Shown in pieces: positions 23,401-35,234 of a stretch of DNA of 64,000 nucleotides. Origin of the DNA: Coriolopsis trogii (taxonomy: Eukaryota > Basidiomycota > Agaricomycetes > Polyporales > Polyporaceae); the NCBI GenBank assembly GCA_020543525.1, contig JAHYIO010000039.1, positions 1,116,001 through 1,180,000 on the forward strand. Reading direction: 5' to 3'. The stretch's first letter is position 1. Every line of letters begins with the position of its first letter. Under the pieces are notes generated by a model. That model saw only the letters and a list, made by a program, of their open reading frames with translations, made no database searches and had not been told where the DNA came from. A program made the translations under genes and the position numbers.

Positions 23401-23812
23401 GAGGTTAGCTACCCTGACGAGCGCCGCCGGCGACGGAAGGCGAGGAAAGAGAAGGGTGGGAAGGCGGAGGCAGGCGCTCCAGGGATTATCCCATTGGAAA
23501 ACCGCGTCAGGATTGGGTGCGTACTCTCGTCTTGGACTTGTGCTCTGCTACTGACTGATTGGTTTGAATCTGTAGTCCATTGTTGCCGTCGACATGCCAG
23601 TCGGTCCGGATGGACTTCCTCGCGCTCGCCCCTGGAGTACACTCGATCGACGTGCTGACGCTGACGGATGTGCAGAGTGGGATGACTATGCACTTGCGGT
23701 ACGTGTACTGTGTTAGCTCTGGGTTCTGTGTCGCCGCTCAGCTCAGCTATCTTGCAGGAATGTGATCGACATCATTGTGCGTGAAGGGGAGGGTAACTCC
23801 TCTCTATCATGA
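20462..23812 (+). CDS. TRS65: TRAPP II trafficking complex subunit Trs65
   Basis: Six exons: 20462-20618, 20679-21125, 21187-21447, 21554-23516, 23576-23698, 23758-23812, giving 1001 residues. The pattern matches the Trs65 family: an N-terminal segment with 'SNEELFETSVLEVIAPP', a central beta-rich part (HTVVLSVEVENLF, then 'FIYPTHVFPSRWNCILDL'), a long Pro/Ser/Thr-rich disordered insert between about residues 590 and 820, and a conserved end 'FLALAPGVHSIDVLTLTD' followed by 'DIIVREGEG'. Trs65 is a fungal subunit that helps TRAPPII act as nucleotide exchange factor for Rab GTPases at the late Golgi. The third intron, 106 bp, is the longest of this gene. About 360 bases separate its start from that of RNH1. 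Family assignment is from recalled motifs. Confidence 0.8.
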
Positions 23813-24556
23813 TCATGCACGCGCCAGAGCGTCGTTAATAGGGACGTTTGTTCGCTATGGTGGGCTCGATGACGACCGATGACCGTCTTGAATTGCTACT
23901 CAGAAGACATTCGCACGAGTGCCCGGATGAGCACCGAAGCCACAGAGGCGGCGCTCAGCGCGGTCAACAAAACTTCGTTACGATTGGCGTCTTCATAACT
24001 TCATGCGCTACCGCGGGATATCGCAACTCTTCTTTCAAATGTCCTAAGAACCATCAGGGACGTCGGGTGATGGACTAAGCGGGTACGAGCACCTTCACTG
24101 CGCTGGACCAGATGATTGACTACTTCGACGAACATACGAAGGGAAAGCTCTCTGCGACCGAGATTCTGAACTTGACTGTGCCTTATGTTTGTGTCATAAA
24201 ATTCGCATGACAGGTCCACGCCGGTTTCCCTTCCCACATCTGCTGTCGCAAGGCGGGGCGGCGCTGGTGCAAGTCGACACCAGTTATCTCAGCGGAATCT
24301 GCTAGGTAAAGTTCAAGTATTGAGCTGGACCAACGAAGTGCTGGATCCTGAAGCTTTGAGGGGTGCAGGAATGCGTCAGAGCAGTGACAGCCTAGGAACG
24401 CCGGACCCCGCGTAGCACGTATCTTCTCGCGCGCATCTTCCAAGAGCGTAAATGGATACAATTCTGTAGTCTACACAGAGTCAAAAGAGCGGTCAAATCA
24501 TCATGTGCGTCTTGACGCCACAGCAGTGGCGACCCGTCCACGTCCTCGTCTTCGTC
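23813..24556. other. intergenic region between convergent genes, no gene seen
   Basis: About 740 bases between the stops of TRS65 and CSN1. A stretch near 24085-24180 translates to a plausible short peptide (DQMIDYFDEHTKGKLSATEI) but has no start and no partner exon, so it is at most a remnant. Confidence 0.5.
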
Positions 24557-26550
24557 TCAGTATTCTGTGAGCATCTCGGCAGGATGGCTGTGGTAACCCG
24601 GCTTCGGCACCTTGACTACCAGGTCCGCTTTTTGTCTGTCAAATAACACACGACGCCTCCAAGTCAGCCATCGATGAGGTCAAAAGGACAAAGAAGCAAG
24701 ATCGAGGAAAACGCGAGATCATTACGCACAGCCGCATGCGCAGGAGGAGTTTCCGGTTCGCAGCCTGCATGTCCCTTCCAGACTTGATGGCCTTCGCGAA
24801 CAGCGCCGCGCGCTGGTCCGTCTCCTTCGCCTTCAGAATCTATCGCACGCCATCGCATCACAAACAAAGTCGTCAGCCGTCGGATCACAGGTCTGTCAGG
24901 GAAGGGGAGGGAAACAGGCGGACGGACACGGACCTTGTTCTGCCTGTCGACCCGCGCCTTGATCTCGCCAGACTGGATGAGGGTGACGACCTGCTGCTCG
25001 AGCTCGTCGACGGACCAGCCGAACGCCTGGCTCATGCGCTCGAGTCGGATCGACGCGAAGGGCTGGAAGTACATCACGAGCGCCTTGCTCCGGATCAGGT
25101 TCGTCAACGCGCTCATGTGCTGGTACAGGTGAATGTCGATGTAGTGGCGCGTCTAGAATCCGAGTCCGAGTAAGGCGGCGGGATCGAATCAGGAGGGCGA
25201 GAAGGTGAGAGACGCGAATTGCTTACCGTGTAGCGCTCGAGCATCTCGAGGACGGTCTTGAAGCGGTTGTTCATGTATGCCTCGACGAGGTCGCGGACGT
25301 ATGGTTCGTGCTCGATGTAGAGGCTGAACGTGTCGTTGTCAAGCACCTGTGTCCTGATTTGCGGTCGTGTAAACGTCGCGAGCGCGCATAGAGTTGCGTA
25401 GATCGCGATATCACCCGGGGCAATGAGCTGCAAGCGCATACATCGGTCCAGTTATAGTTTCGGATCCAAGCAAGCCAGACAGACCTTGTTGGCCCAATCT
25501 TCGAGTCCCTTGGGAGGTCCAACTCTGAGGAAGGACAGTGCAGCCTTCTCGTAATTAGACTGGCCAAGGTGTGCGATTGCGGTCGCGACCTCGAGTTTGC
25601 TCTGCATCTTCTCGCGGTCGGCGTTGCGCTTCTCTCTACTTGCCTGAGCGGCACCGGCAGGAGCCTCGGGGCCGGTGGGTGGCCTCATGGTGGTGGCGGA
25701 ATCGAGGGCAGCTTCTGCCTTGAAGACGTACGTCCCAATGTGGGTGTAGCTACGCTGCTCCATGAGAAGCTGTAGGACGCGTCAGCTATATAGCTCTCGT
25801 GTGGGGTATGTCTGATCACCCGGGATTTTCTCGAGTTGGCGTGGTGGAAGTCATGCAAAACGTACCTCTAGGACAGATACGCACATGTCGAGCACGTGCT
25901 GACTTGTGGTACAGAACTCACGCGATTTGGTGTAGTGCTTGAGAGAGGATGCTTGCTCACCGATGGAGCGATAGAAGTCGCCCAGATCGCGGTGTGCCAT
26001 CTTGTAGACTTGAGAGGGTGGCATATGCGGCATTGTGGACGGGAAGACATACCCTGATGCTCTCTTTGATCATGTTACTCGTGTACGTCCTGAGTTCGAC
26101 CTCGAGCTTTGTCCGCTCTGCGTTGTTCTTAGCATTGGTCTCCTCAATCCATTTGACGTCTGGGACAGCAAGGGTGCTTGGTTCTGGGAGCTCTTCAGGC
26201 AAATCCTGGTACGCCCTCTCATATGCCGCGAAAATATTCCGGTACAGTGTTGTGTCGCGGCCTTTGAGAGCTTCTTTGAGGGCGAGTTGGAACGCCTGTG
26301 GCGCGAGAGAAGGGCACAAGGACATGATATGGAGCAATCGTTCAACACAGCATCGCCCTGTATGGCACAAAATGGTATTTTGAGCGAACCTAAGGCAAGG
26401 TCAAGCTGGGTCGAATGCACCTGAATATCCACTGATGTACGGCTCGAGCTCAAACGGATGCGCGTCGTCGACTGGGAGCCTTGTCCTCTTGCCTAAAGCC
26501 TTGGAGGGGTAGGCCTGAGTCATCTCCTCATCCACAATATCAATATCCAT
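24557..26550 (-). CDS. CSN1: COP9 signalosome complex subunit 1
   Basis: Eight exons: 26550-26421, 26357-26053, 26000-25866, 25769-25485, 25427-25227, 25152-24934, 24839-24730, 24635-24557, giving 487 residues, the usual size for CSN1. The N-terminus carries '[14 protein letters not shown]', a CSN1/Rpn7 signature. Tetratricopeptide-like helices follow ('[15 protein letters not shown]'), then a PCI domain at about residues 300-440 ('[17 protein letters not shown]', '[20 protein letters not shown]'). The end '[12 protein letters not shown]' matches the CSN1 tail rather than Rpn7. CSN1 is a scaffold of the complex that removes Nedd8 from cullins, thereby controlling SCF ligases that use F-box proteins such as those encoded nearby. 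It is divergent from the DHHC gene, with 338 bases between start codons. Confidence 0.92.
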
Positions 26551-26888
26551 GGCTGCGAGCGATGTGTAGAGGATAGACTGGATTGAATGCACGGAAGTGG
26601 CGGCAGATGAGGAGGTCGATGAGCCAGGACGCGTCTCCTGCACGAATACCCGGGCGTCTGGCAGATGCCGGGACCACGTGGCCTCGTTGCACAGCATTGT
26701 CCGAAAGCTGCGCTCGGCGCTAGGCAACCAATCACTCACACTTTGCCGCAGACCGATGTGTTTGACTCTATGATATTCTCCGTCCCTCCTTCTTGCTCTT
26801 AGCATCGCACATATCTTCCTCGTCTGCTTCTCTGCTGGCTATTTGCTGTAGATCTTTGGCAACAAGCCCTTCACTCCTGTTGTGGGAG

Positions 26889-28324
26889 ATGTCGCGCAAC
26901 GCCTCGGGAACTCCGCTGCTTTCTCTCCATCTCCCTGCCCCGCCCCGACTCGGCACCGGCGACGATGACGACGTCGCAGGAGGAGAGCACATCGTCCACA
27001 AACGGTGGTATCATTACTTACCTCTTGCTCGTACGTCTCCGGCTTGCGTATTCTCTTGTGTCACTTTTGACCCCCGTCTCCGGCAGTGGCCATCCTCATG
27101 ATACTCGGTCCGCATCCTTCTCTACTGATCGTCCTCGTCAACTATCATTATCGTGTGCATGGAGCTCTTGCGCGTGCGAGCTTGCACATACTCGCCATCT
27201 ACACCCTCACCTTTCTCGCGTTCTCCTCTTTGCTTGTCGTACTCGTACGGGACCCCGGACCTGTCGGAGACAAGACCCATGGCGGGGATGCGGAGGACGA
27301 CGAAGGTGAGAGCTTCCTGGAGGCGTTATTGGCACCTCCGGAGGGCGAGGAGGCCCATGGGACTGGAAAGTGGTGCAAGAAATGCGCAGCACCAAAGCCT
27401 GAACGCGCTCACCATTGCGGGACGTGCGGGCGCTGCGTGCTCAAGATGGGTGCGTCGGTACGCTGTCGTTCACCCTCTTCCCTCGCTCATCCGTGAGTTT
27501 GAAGATCACCATTGCATGTGGTTGGGTCATAGGTGTATTGTGAGTGCGCTCTGCATCGTTTCAAGCTGTGACTATACGCATAGTCCCAGGGCCACCGCAC
27601 GCACGCATCCTTTGTCCACTTCCTCTGCTGTGTGACCTTGCTCTCAGTCTACGTTGCCGTCCTGTGCGCTTCTGTTGTATGGTGGGCCTTCACGCATCCC
27701 CTCAACATCGACGAGACAACTCCATTGCATGCAATGTTTCTCGCCTTCTACGGCATCGTCATAAGCATGGTCATCGGCTCCTTCTTCATCTACCACCTCT
27801 ACCTCATTTCGTACGTCCCGCCTCTCGTCCCTGTGTGCTCGCTCAATTGCCTACATGGCTATCTCCAGGACTAACCAAACAACACTCGAGTCCCTGTCAC
27901 CTTTCCTCCTACTCAGACACATCCCTCCACTCCCTGACAGCCCCGAGACGCGCAAGCTCTCAAACCCTCCACAAGAGCACGAGCTGTCTTTCGACCAGCG
28001 CCTACTCGTGCGCGCGGCCCACCGCCACATTCGGCTCTACGATGTCGGCTTCAAGCGGAATTGGGCGCAGGTCTTCGGGTGGTCACACAAGTGGGGTTGG
28101 GTCTACCGTCTAGCGGTGGGCGGAGGGTGGTGCGTGCATTCATTCTACGCATACATGCGCGTCTTACCGTGGCTGACGATTGCATGCACTCTCGGCCATC
28201 GGCCACTTGTGTGCTGGTTGGTGATAGCACTGGAGATGGACGGACGTACCCGCGCAATCCGCGCTCGGACGAAATGTTGGCTAGGCTCGCGTCAGAGCTG
28301 GTCAGCGCGGACAAGGACCGATGA
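26889..28324 (+). CDS. DHHC palmitoyltransferase
   Basis: Six exons: 26889-27030, 27087-27449, 27505-27539, 27590-27810, 27869-28129, 28228-28324, giving 372 residues. Two N-terminal membrane helices (about 50-110) precede the Cys-rich domain 'WCKKCAAPKPERAHHCGTC' and the catalytic DHHC at 169-172, which is created across the second splice junction (G|AT). Two further helices follow (about 185-250), and the tail ends 'PRNPRSDEMLARLASELV'. The enzyme transfers palmitate to protein cysteines at Golgi, vacuole or plasma membrane. The layout is that of the Pfa3/Pfa4 group, but the exact orthologue is unsure. The residue after DHHC is Met where Pro is usual. ATG 26889 is chosen so that the first intron keeps frame; ATG 26965 belongs to another frame. 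Confidence 0.9.
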
Positions 28325-28487
28325 CCATTATCCTTCGTCCCGGTTCATGCGTCCAATCTAGATATGTTTGATACCCCATTGTTACACTGATACTGTGATA
28401 CAGCGACATACCCCCGTTTCCGAGTTATAGGACCGAGTGAGCGATTTGATTCCTAGGCCCTGTCTAGTTACATCTGGAGCGCCGCAT

Positions 28488-29433
28488 TCACAAGCGCTGC
28501 ACTTTGCAACTTGCCCCATGGGAATTGAAGGGTAACGCGCCGCCGGTTCTCGTGCACTCCGGACACCAGATGTCCATACCCCCTAGTGGCGTCGTACCCG
28601 TTGGTCGCGTACTCATCGTCAAGCAGGACGTCAGGACGTCGACATCTGTTGATGCGGAGGCAATCCGCAAGACGTGTAGGAGCATCAACTCGGAGTGTTC
28701 GCAGGTACCGTGTATCCGACACTGCTCCAGATTCTGCAAGGCGTTTGGTACGCCGCAGTCTTCATTGGTGTGCCCCTCCTTTTCCTCTTCCTCCTCCTCC
28801 TCACCCTCTTCGTTCCCTATGGCTGCGAATACGATGTGTAGGGATTTGAGCTCGTGACATTTACTCAAGTGGCGGACGATGGCTCGGAACGTCCCTATGA
28901 ACGGTGTCGGGTCGAGCCCGTCTATCACCAGCGTCTCCAAGCGTGGAGGGGTGATCTCCCTCCAGAATTTTTCTAGCCTTCCAAAATCCTCTGCCGATCC
29001 AACGACGATGTCTAGGGACTCCAGAGTGCCGATGCACGACTCCAGGAGAGAGCGGTGGCGGGCGTCGAAACCGTGCAGGACTAGCGACTGCACACTCTGC
29101 CCTCTTGAGTGCGATTTCGGCGATTGCTAGAAGAAGGGATGCCCCTGGCTCCACTCGGGGTCCCTGGAGGGACCAGTACGACTTTGCCGACGGACATGAA
29201 GGACGCGGCGCCACGGGGAGCTGGAGGAGCGTCTTCCAAAATGCAGGCATGGAGTGTAGGGTATCACATCACTGCTTGGACACCCGTCTGAGGTCCAGGA
29301 GAGCACGGAATTCCTGCTTGGTCTGGACGTTTTCGGAGAGAGTGATGTCGAAGATGCAGCGCAGGACATCGTCGCAGACGTCTACGTGGCGCCCGGTGGG
29401 TTTCGTTCGCGGCTTCGTGAGTGCATAAACCAT
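28488..29433 (-). pseudogene. F-box gene disabled by a stop codon and a frameshift
   Basis: From ATG 29433 the frame reads an F-box-like start ('VDVCDDVLRCIFDITLS', 'FRALLDLRRVSKQ') and then meets a TGA at about 29250 exactly where F-box relatives have a Trp ('VSKQW'). The frame then continues without interruption ('LHSMPAFWKTLLQLP'). Near 29095 the coding frame jumps by one to 'VQSLVLHGFDARHRSLL', which continues for about 200 codons to a stop at 28488. That part contains an acidic Glu run and LRR-like segments ('RLETLVIDGLD', 'LKSLHIVFAAI'). Neither lesion coincides with intron ends that would remove it. Two disabling changes make a pseudogene the simplest reading; a sequencing error at either point cannot be excluded. 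Confidence 0.62.
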
Positions 29434-30444
29434 ACTGGAGCTGGATTCCCGATGGCGAGGTTAGTACTTGTCCGGCATTTCAGCTGGGGGACGCCGCCGG
29501 TGGCGAGTACGTCGACTCACCTTGATAATGCCCGTAGAGTGTTATTGTGTGGATGGTTTAGAGGAAGCGATGGTACCCAAAAATAGGAGAGGAAGTTTTT
29601 CATAGGCGACACAAGTTATATGCAACGTCGGATGCTACGCAGTGAGATTTCCGAGCTGACCGAGAACACAATGGGCGAATTCGAATGGTATGCACGGTCT
29701 CTGGTCATATTATGTTGTCACTGTGTAGTTACTGTTGGTTCGGCATATAGCGAAGGTGGCGCTTGTTACTACATCTGTTTCTTGTTGTGGATTGTCGCGG
29801 GGGCGTAGCGAAGCACGTATACAAGACGCACCATTTGGTCTTGAGCCCTCTTTACTACCCGGAACGAGCAAGACAAGAATGTGGCACTGAGTAGCTCTCG
29901 CCAATAGTAATGTGGTCGTCGGTACGCACACGGAGTCTCACAAGTAGCCACAGCCTTACATTCTTGTAGAGTGTTGGTCTGACATGACAGACCATCACTA
30001 CATGTGAGTTCAAAACGTCGACGAACAAGAGTCGTCCGTGGACGAGATGAGTAAGCAGCGGCAAAAGCCGAAGAAGGGACGTACGTAGCGCCGGGTCATT
30101 CTCCTTCCGCTCAACACAGGCATAATTCATGCATGAACTGAGGATTACTTGATGTGATTCCCAACAATATTCTCTTCTCTGTCCTCTTTCTTGCTCTCTG
30201 TTACTCCAGTCAAACACACTGCATAGCACAGTCGAGATCCATGGTGTCGTCATGATGCGTCACGTCCCTGATAGCCTTGGGGTCATGTTGTCTCATGATG
30301 ATTATAAGTAACGCAGGTGTCAGACGGCGATGTCGGCTCGCATCCATCAAGCTGGGAGCCTTATATGATACGACATACTAAAAAGACAAGGAACGGTAAC
30401 TCCGCAAGACCCGGTTCTATGCAGTGCATGACTCGCCCACCGCC
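29434..30444. other. intergenic region, no gene seen
   Basis: About 1 kb with only short overlapping frames on both strands. Nothing recognisable. Confidence 0.55.
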
Positions 30445-31705
30445 TCACGCGACTTCCGAGCCTCTTGAAACTACGTATACCATATGCATGATTTCACCGA
30501 CGACATAACCAGGTGCTTGTCGACGTTGTCTCTCTCCTCCAATGTCTTGTGGGTACGCTCTCTCCAGGAAACTCAAAACATCATGTCTCCGCCATACGTC
30601 CTGGGATGCTAGATACCAATGGTGCACGCCCACGCGAGTGACATCACTGTCCGACCCGAGGAATTCGACGATATCCTGAAGGTCCTTTGGAGCCACACCT
30701 GAGCTCGCCTCATCACACCGAGGGCGCGACAGAATCAGCCTAGGCGGTCCAACACTCCTCCCAATCGCCCACATCTTGACTGTGACCAGACCGCCGCACG
30801 GCTCAAGGTAGACCGTATCTGCGCCGCTCGCCATGCGGCACATTCGCGCCTCACAGTCGCCCTCATCTGCGGGCCATGGCATCTCAAACGTTGTCGATGC
30901 AGGACATGCCTTCGAGATGAGCGAGATTAACCACGAGGACACCGGGGCGACGTCGTCTAGGAGACATATCTTCAAGCCTTGGAAACTCGGGTAGCCGCCC
31001 TTCCAGGGAGGAGTCCTTACCCAGGAGTGGCTTGAGACCTTAGCCTCGAGCTTGCCGTGACCCTTGAAAGGCACCCACGGCCGCTTCAATAAGTGGACCG
31101 TGAGCTGCCTGAGTTGCTGGCATACACCCAACTGAACGAGTGCCGTATCGACCGCAGCCTTGAAAGCAGGCTCGGTCTTTGGTGTCCACCACGTGTTATC
31201 CACCGTGAGCTCAAACGATTCCAGTCGGGGACAGTGTCCCAGCCAGGTCACAAGGACAGGCCCCAGCTGCTCGTAATCGTAGTCATATTTGATGATGATG
31301 TGCCACGATTGCAAAACACTCGCGTAGGTCTTGAGGAGCTCATGGCGGCGTCCGTCCTTCCCGAAATGTGGCAGGCCTTCGAATACCAGGGAAACACCCT
31401 GGCGCAGCTCACACAGACGGTCGATAGCGTATCCGGCTAATTCTATGCTGAACCGTGATCTGGGGGTGAAGTTTGGAATTTGCGGCGGAATGGGATATCG
31501 GAGAAGCGTCCTCCAGAAGACGGGCAATTTGTGGAGCGAGTCACGCCATTTCCTGCATACTTGGCTGTAATGGAGTGCGCGGTAGACATCGGTGATTTCG
31601 AGGCTATGCAGGAGAAAGGTGAAAATGCTGTTCAAAGTCTCGACAGGAACCGGTGGCGGAGAGCAGATGGTGTCGCCCTTGGCCGGGTATATAGCGCCGG
31701 GTGTA
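30445..31705 (-). CDS. F-box domain protein (5' end uncertain)
   Basis: The main exon reads about 420 codons to a stop at 30445. It opens with an F-box ('PPVPVETLNSIFTFLLHSLEI', 'SQVCRKWRDSLHKLPVFWRTLL') and continues with LRR-like segments ('CPRLESFELTVDNTW', 'QLRQLTVHLLKRP') and a C-terminal part ending 'MVYVVSRGSEVA'. There is no ATG in frame near the F-box: the track position 31635 is a TTG. A splice acceptor (CATAG) before 31705 and an upstream ATG at 31780 suggest a small first exon, but the best-looking donor gives the wrong phase, so the start is unresolved. The role should be substrate recognition for an SCF ubiquitin ligase. It is a distant relative of the pseudogene at 28488-29433. 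Confidence 0.72.
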
Positions 31706-32510
31706 CTATGATAGGCAAGTACTGTTCATCAGTCGTACTCATACGAAGGCAGACATACGAGCCACCGACCTTGGAGTCATGCTGGGCGACTTGGGGACAA
31801 TATATAGCGGGTTGAACTTGAGTGGCGGGACTTCAGGAGGAGCTACAGAGGGTACTGTCTGGGCGAGTGGTCGACTTGGACGTGCCCAGAGGTCGCCGCT
31901 TGAGTATTTATGCCCAGAACGCCAGCGTCAGAAGCGACTTTCTCACTCTTAACCGGAAGAATGTCATTGTGTAGACTTAGGCCAAACGAGCCCAGAGGAC
32001 ACGATATAGGTATATGCGGACCGTCCGTCAACAGAGCCCATACCGGCCGATCGACACGCGTCCTCTTCCCGTGCTGGACTGTGTACGTCCCATGTATTTG
32101 GTAACTCATATCCGAATGCTGGGGGTGCGTGTGTTACAGTGCAAATTCTCGCGTGGCCCTTTAGGTATGATGTTTCTTTCAGAATCTGTACCAGATCGCG
32201 TTATAGGAACTGAACACTCACAGATTCTCGACTTGCAATATCTCGGAGATTTTGTCCCAAATCGTCGTACTGACTACGCTACAGTGGAGTCACGTAAGGT
32301 CAGACCTTGTAGTCCAACCAAACTGCAGGCTGTCTTGCAAACGGTAATGCGATGCAGTCACAAAAAGATCCTTGTATTCCCATCAACAAACTATACGTGG
32401 CAACCCTGGGACCGCCCAGCGTGCCAGAACCTGAGAGACGTACGAAAAAGGCAAGCGCATACTAACCAAACACAGCGACTTCGATTGTTCCCCGACACGT
32501 GTGATCAGAG
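31706..32510. other. intergenic region, no gene seen
   Basis: About 800 bases upstream of the F-box gene and downstream of the P450 gene. Short frames only. Any first exon of the F-box gene would lie within the first 100 bases. Confidence 0.5.
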
Positions 32511-34591
32511 TCAGAGCAGTGCCTCCAGATCGCGAGAGCCTCGAGGATCCAGGAAGAACTGGCAACGCTCTGGGTACCTGTGAAGAATGAAACAATCTGA
32601 GTACCAAATCCGGCCAAACGATAGTGTGGACAGCGCCCGTACAATAGGTACCCGTTGCTGGCCCTCATCTCGTTCACGATGGGCTGCCCGGCGCTCTTTG
32701 CCTGTGGCGTGCTGACATCGAAAACGTGGAGGATCGAGGCCAGCGTGATGAACATGAACGCCTCTGAGTAGTGCTGTCCCGGACAGATCCTGGCGGTGGC
32801 AGAGCGGTTAGTCGGTCGTGGCGAACAGTGTTTGTTACAGGTGGGGGAGACGCTTACCGTCTGCCAAAGCCGAAGACATAGTTTGCGGGATCGATCGGCC
32901 CTGGGGTGAGCTTCCCATCTCGTATGAAGCGTTCCGGGCGGAACTCTTCCGGACGCTCGAATACTTCGGGGTCGTGCATACATGCCCTAGGACGAGTGTC
33001 AGATGACGGCCTAGAACAAGGCAAGACATCACGATGCAAGTCGTACCACACGTTCGGGAGGAGTACGGTTCCCTTGGGGATGAAGTATCCTCGGAACTCG
33101 TCGTCGTCGATGGTGCAGTGCGGCACACCGAGTGGAACGACGTTGTGCCACCTGAGTGTCTCCTTGAGGATCGCGTTGAGGTAGACCAGAGAGTCCATGT
33201 CCTTAAAATCTGGAAGACGGTCGGGCCCGACGACCGCGTCAAGCTCTGCCTGGGCTTTCCTCAACATGTCGGGGTTGAGCGACAACGAGAGTAAAGCAGC
33301 CTGCAATGTCGAGAGAGTCTGCGAACGAGATCGATAAGTCTCGTTGCCAATAAGAGTATCATACGCAGTACTCGCCGTATCTGCTCCAGCTGACGATGTG
33401 GTAAGTCCTTTAGATCGGGTGTAAGCTATGATGTAAGGCCTCGCTCACCATCGAAGGAGACGGCGCCGATATTCTTGATCAGATCCTCCTCTTCCTCCGT
33501 CTCTGGCGGCGACGCAGCAAGGAGCTTTCCAATAACAGATTCGCGGACTCGAGTCTCGTTCTCCTGGTACTGTGCGTGAGCACATGCGTAAGATGGGCGC
33601 CTTATATGTGAACGCTCACCATCTCTCTCTTCACATATGCAAACGGTACATCCTTCAGTGCATTGGCGGCCATACGCCACTTACAATACTGCTGCGTAAA
33701 GCCAACGCCCGGAAGGAAGGCAAGGAAGTGGCGCAGGAAGGGCAAATACATGATCAGAGATTTGCCCGGGACGCGACCGTCAGGGCTGCCAGCGAGTGCA
33801 TCGTTCACCGTGGCGATGAACTCGTCATCCTCGCCTCGAGCCTCAATCCCGTACAAAAGTCCCATGAGCGTCGCCGCGAACGTGCTTCGGACATCGTGTC
33901 AGCGGTTAACGAGCCGAGTACGAGACGGAGACTGACTAGTGCAGGTGGTTCTGTACTCGGTAGGGGGCTTTCAGGATCGCGCCCAGCAGCTGGCGCGTCG
34001 TCTTCTGGAGAAGAGGCTCGTAGGCCGCGACGGATCGTGGATTAAAGTGCTGCCAGAACGCGCGACGGTGAAGTCTCCAGCTGTGTCCGTAAGGAAGGTG
34101 GCCGAAGTTCATGCTACCGCCCGTCCTGCAATGCGGTGAAGGAGGTAAGTCTCCTTGCGCTTGGTTCAGGGCACTCAGAGGACTCGGTCATGAGGACACG
34201 CACAGCTGTATGAGAGGAGTCTGTCTCCTGTCAGAGGTGTTGGCGGAGCGCTGGTTGAGGTACTCTGTCACGGCGCTCGATGTTCCGAGGACGACCGTGG
34301 ACTGCCCCAGAACCCTGAAGTGGAGGACATCGCCTGGGAACGAGTCAGTAGGGAGTAGGGATCGATCATTCACCCAGTCCGCGCACCGTATATGACCGAC
34401 AGCTCGTGGTAGACAAGCCAGGGCTCAATCCGAGGAAAGTTGAAGAGGTTGCCAACGATTGGTAGTCCCCCCGGACCCGGGGGGAGCTGTCGTCCTTGCG
34501 AACGTTTGCACCCCACCCAGACCGAATGGATGCACCAGACGGCGAAGGCTATGAGTAAGAAAGCAAAGGAGTTTTGCAGAGTCGAGTCCAT
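32511..34591 (-). CDS. cytochrome P450 monooxygenase
   Basis: Ten exons: 34591-34387, 34333-34204, 34125-33937, 33884-33620, 33569-33449, 33389-33376, 33318-33047, 32986-32858, 32789-32652, 32577-32511, giving 509 residues. An N-terminal membrane anchor (about 8-28) and the Pro-rich hinge 'LPPGPGGLPIVGN' show an ER-bound microsomal enzyme. Later motifs are the I-helix AGADT (304-308), ExxR as ETLR (361-364), PERF, and the heme loop FGFGRRICPG (437-446) with Cys444. All catalytic landmarks are intact. Exon 6 has only 14 bases and is followed by an apparent GC-AG intron (33375-33319, donor GCGAGT, 57 bp). That intron is in frame and stop-free, so its retention would add 19 residues behind the I-helix motif. 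The acceptor of exon 5 could also be six bases downstream. The substrate is unknown; such P450s act in xenobiotic breakdown or secondary metabolism. Confidence 0.93.
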
Positions 34592-35234
34592 GATTTCTAC
34601 ACAAGAGTGAGGCGCAGAGGGCGCGTTGGAACGAGCTTATACAAAAACTCGTGAGCTTTTGTAGGTCTCCCTCTTCTTGTCACCGCTGTGCTTGTCTCCC
34701 AACAATTCGGGCAGACTGTGCGGCAAACTCGGAACCGCTCAGAGTGGGTGTTGAGGGTGCTCTGCAGATGAACCTAGAACGCTGTCATTCAGAACCAAGG
34801 TATAGGACTTGTACAGACCTGTAGGCTCAGAGGCACCGGATCGCGCCGAGGTGTAGTCCTCAGGACTGGGCGCGCTTCACGCCTGTATTCGCACACACTC
34901 ACAATGCATAGGTTGCAGAGAATTCATTGCCAGATCCACTATAACCTTGGCACCAGGATTGATCTTCCGCCACTGGAACGCATCGGATCTTGGTACGTTC
35001 AGTCGGACTTAGCACCATGCGTGGGCACATAGACGGATGCCTCTCTTGAAGAGTTCCGGATAGACGTAGCTAAGGCATCTTCCCATCATACAACTGCCTG
35101 CAAGGCCCCTCATGACATGCACCATGGGCCGTTAGTGACGTTTGCGTTCGGAAGGGATAGCGAGCATACCGTCGATGAGTACTCGGCTGGCATCAGCATC
35201 GATCGGAGGGTGGTCATAAGCCTGAGGCACGTTG
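34592..35234. other. intergenic region, no gene seen
   Basis: About 640 bases that should contain the P450 promoter (transcribed leftward) and the cyclophilin 3' end. No frame of interest. Confidence 0.55.

Noticed and set aside
24066..24189. Peptide-like stretch downstream of TRS65
   Set aside because: About 40 codons without start, partner exon or recognised family.
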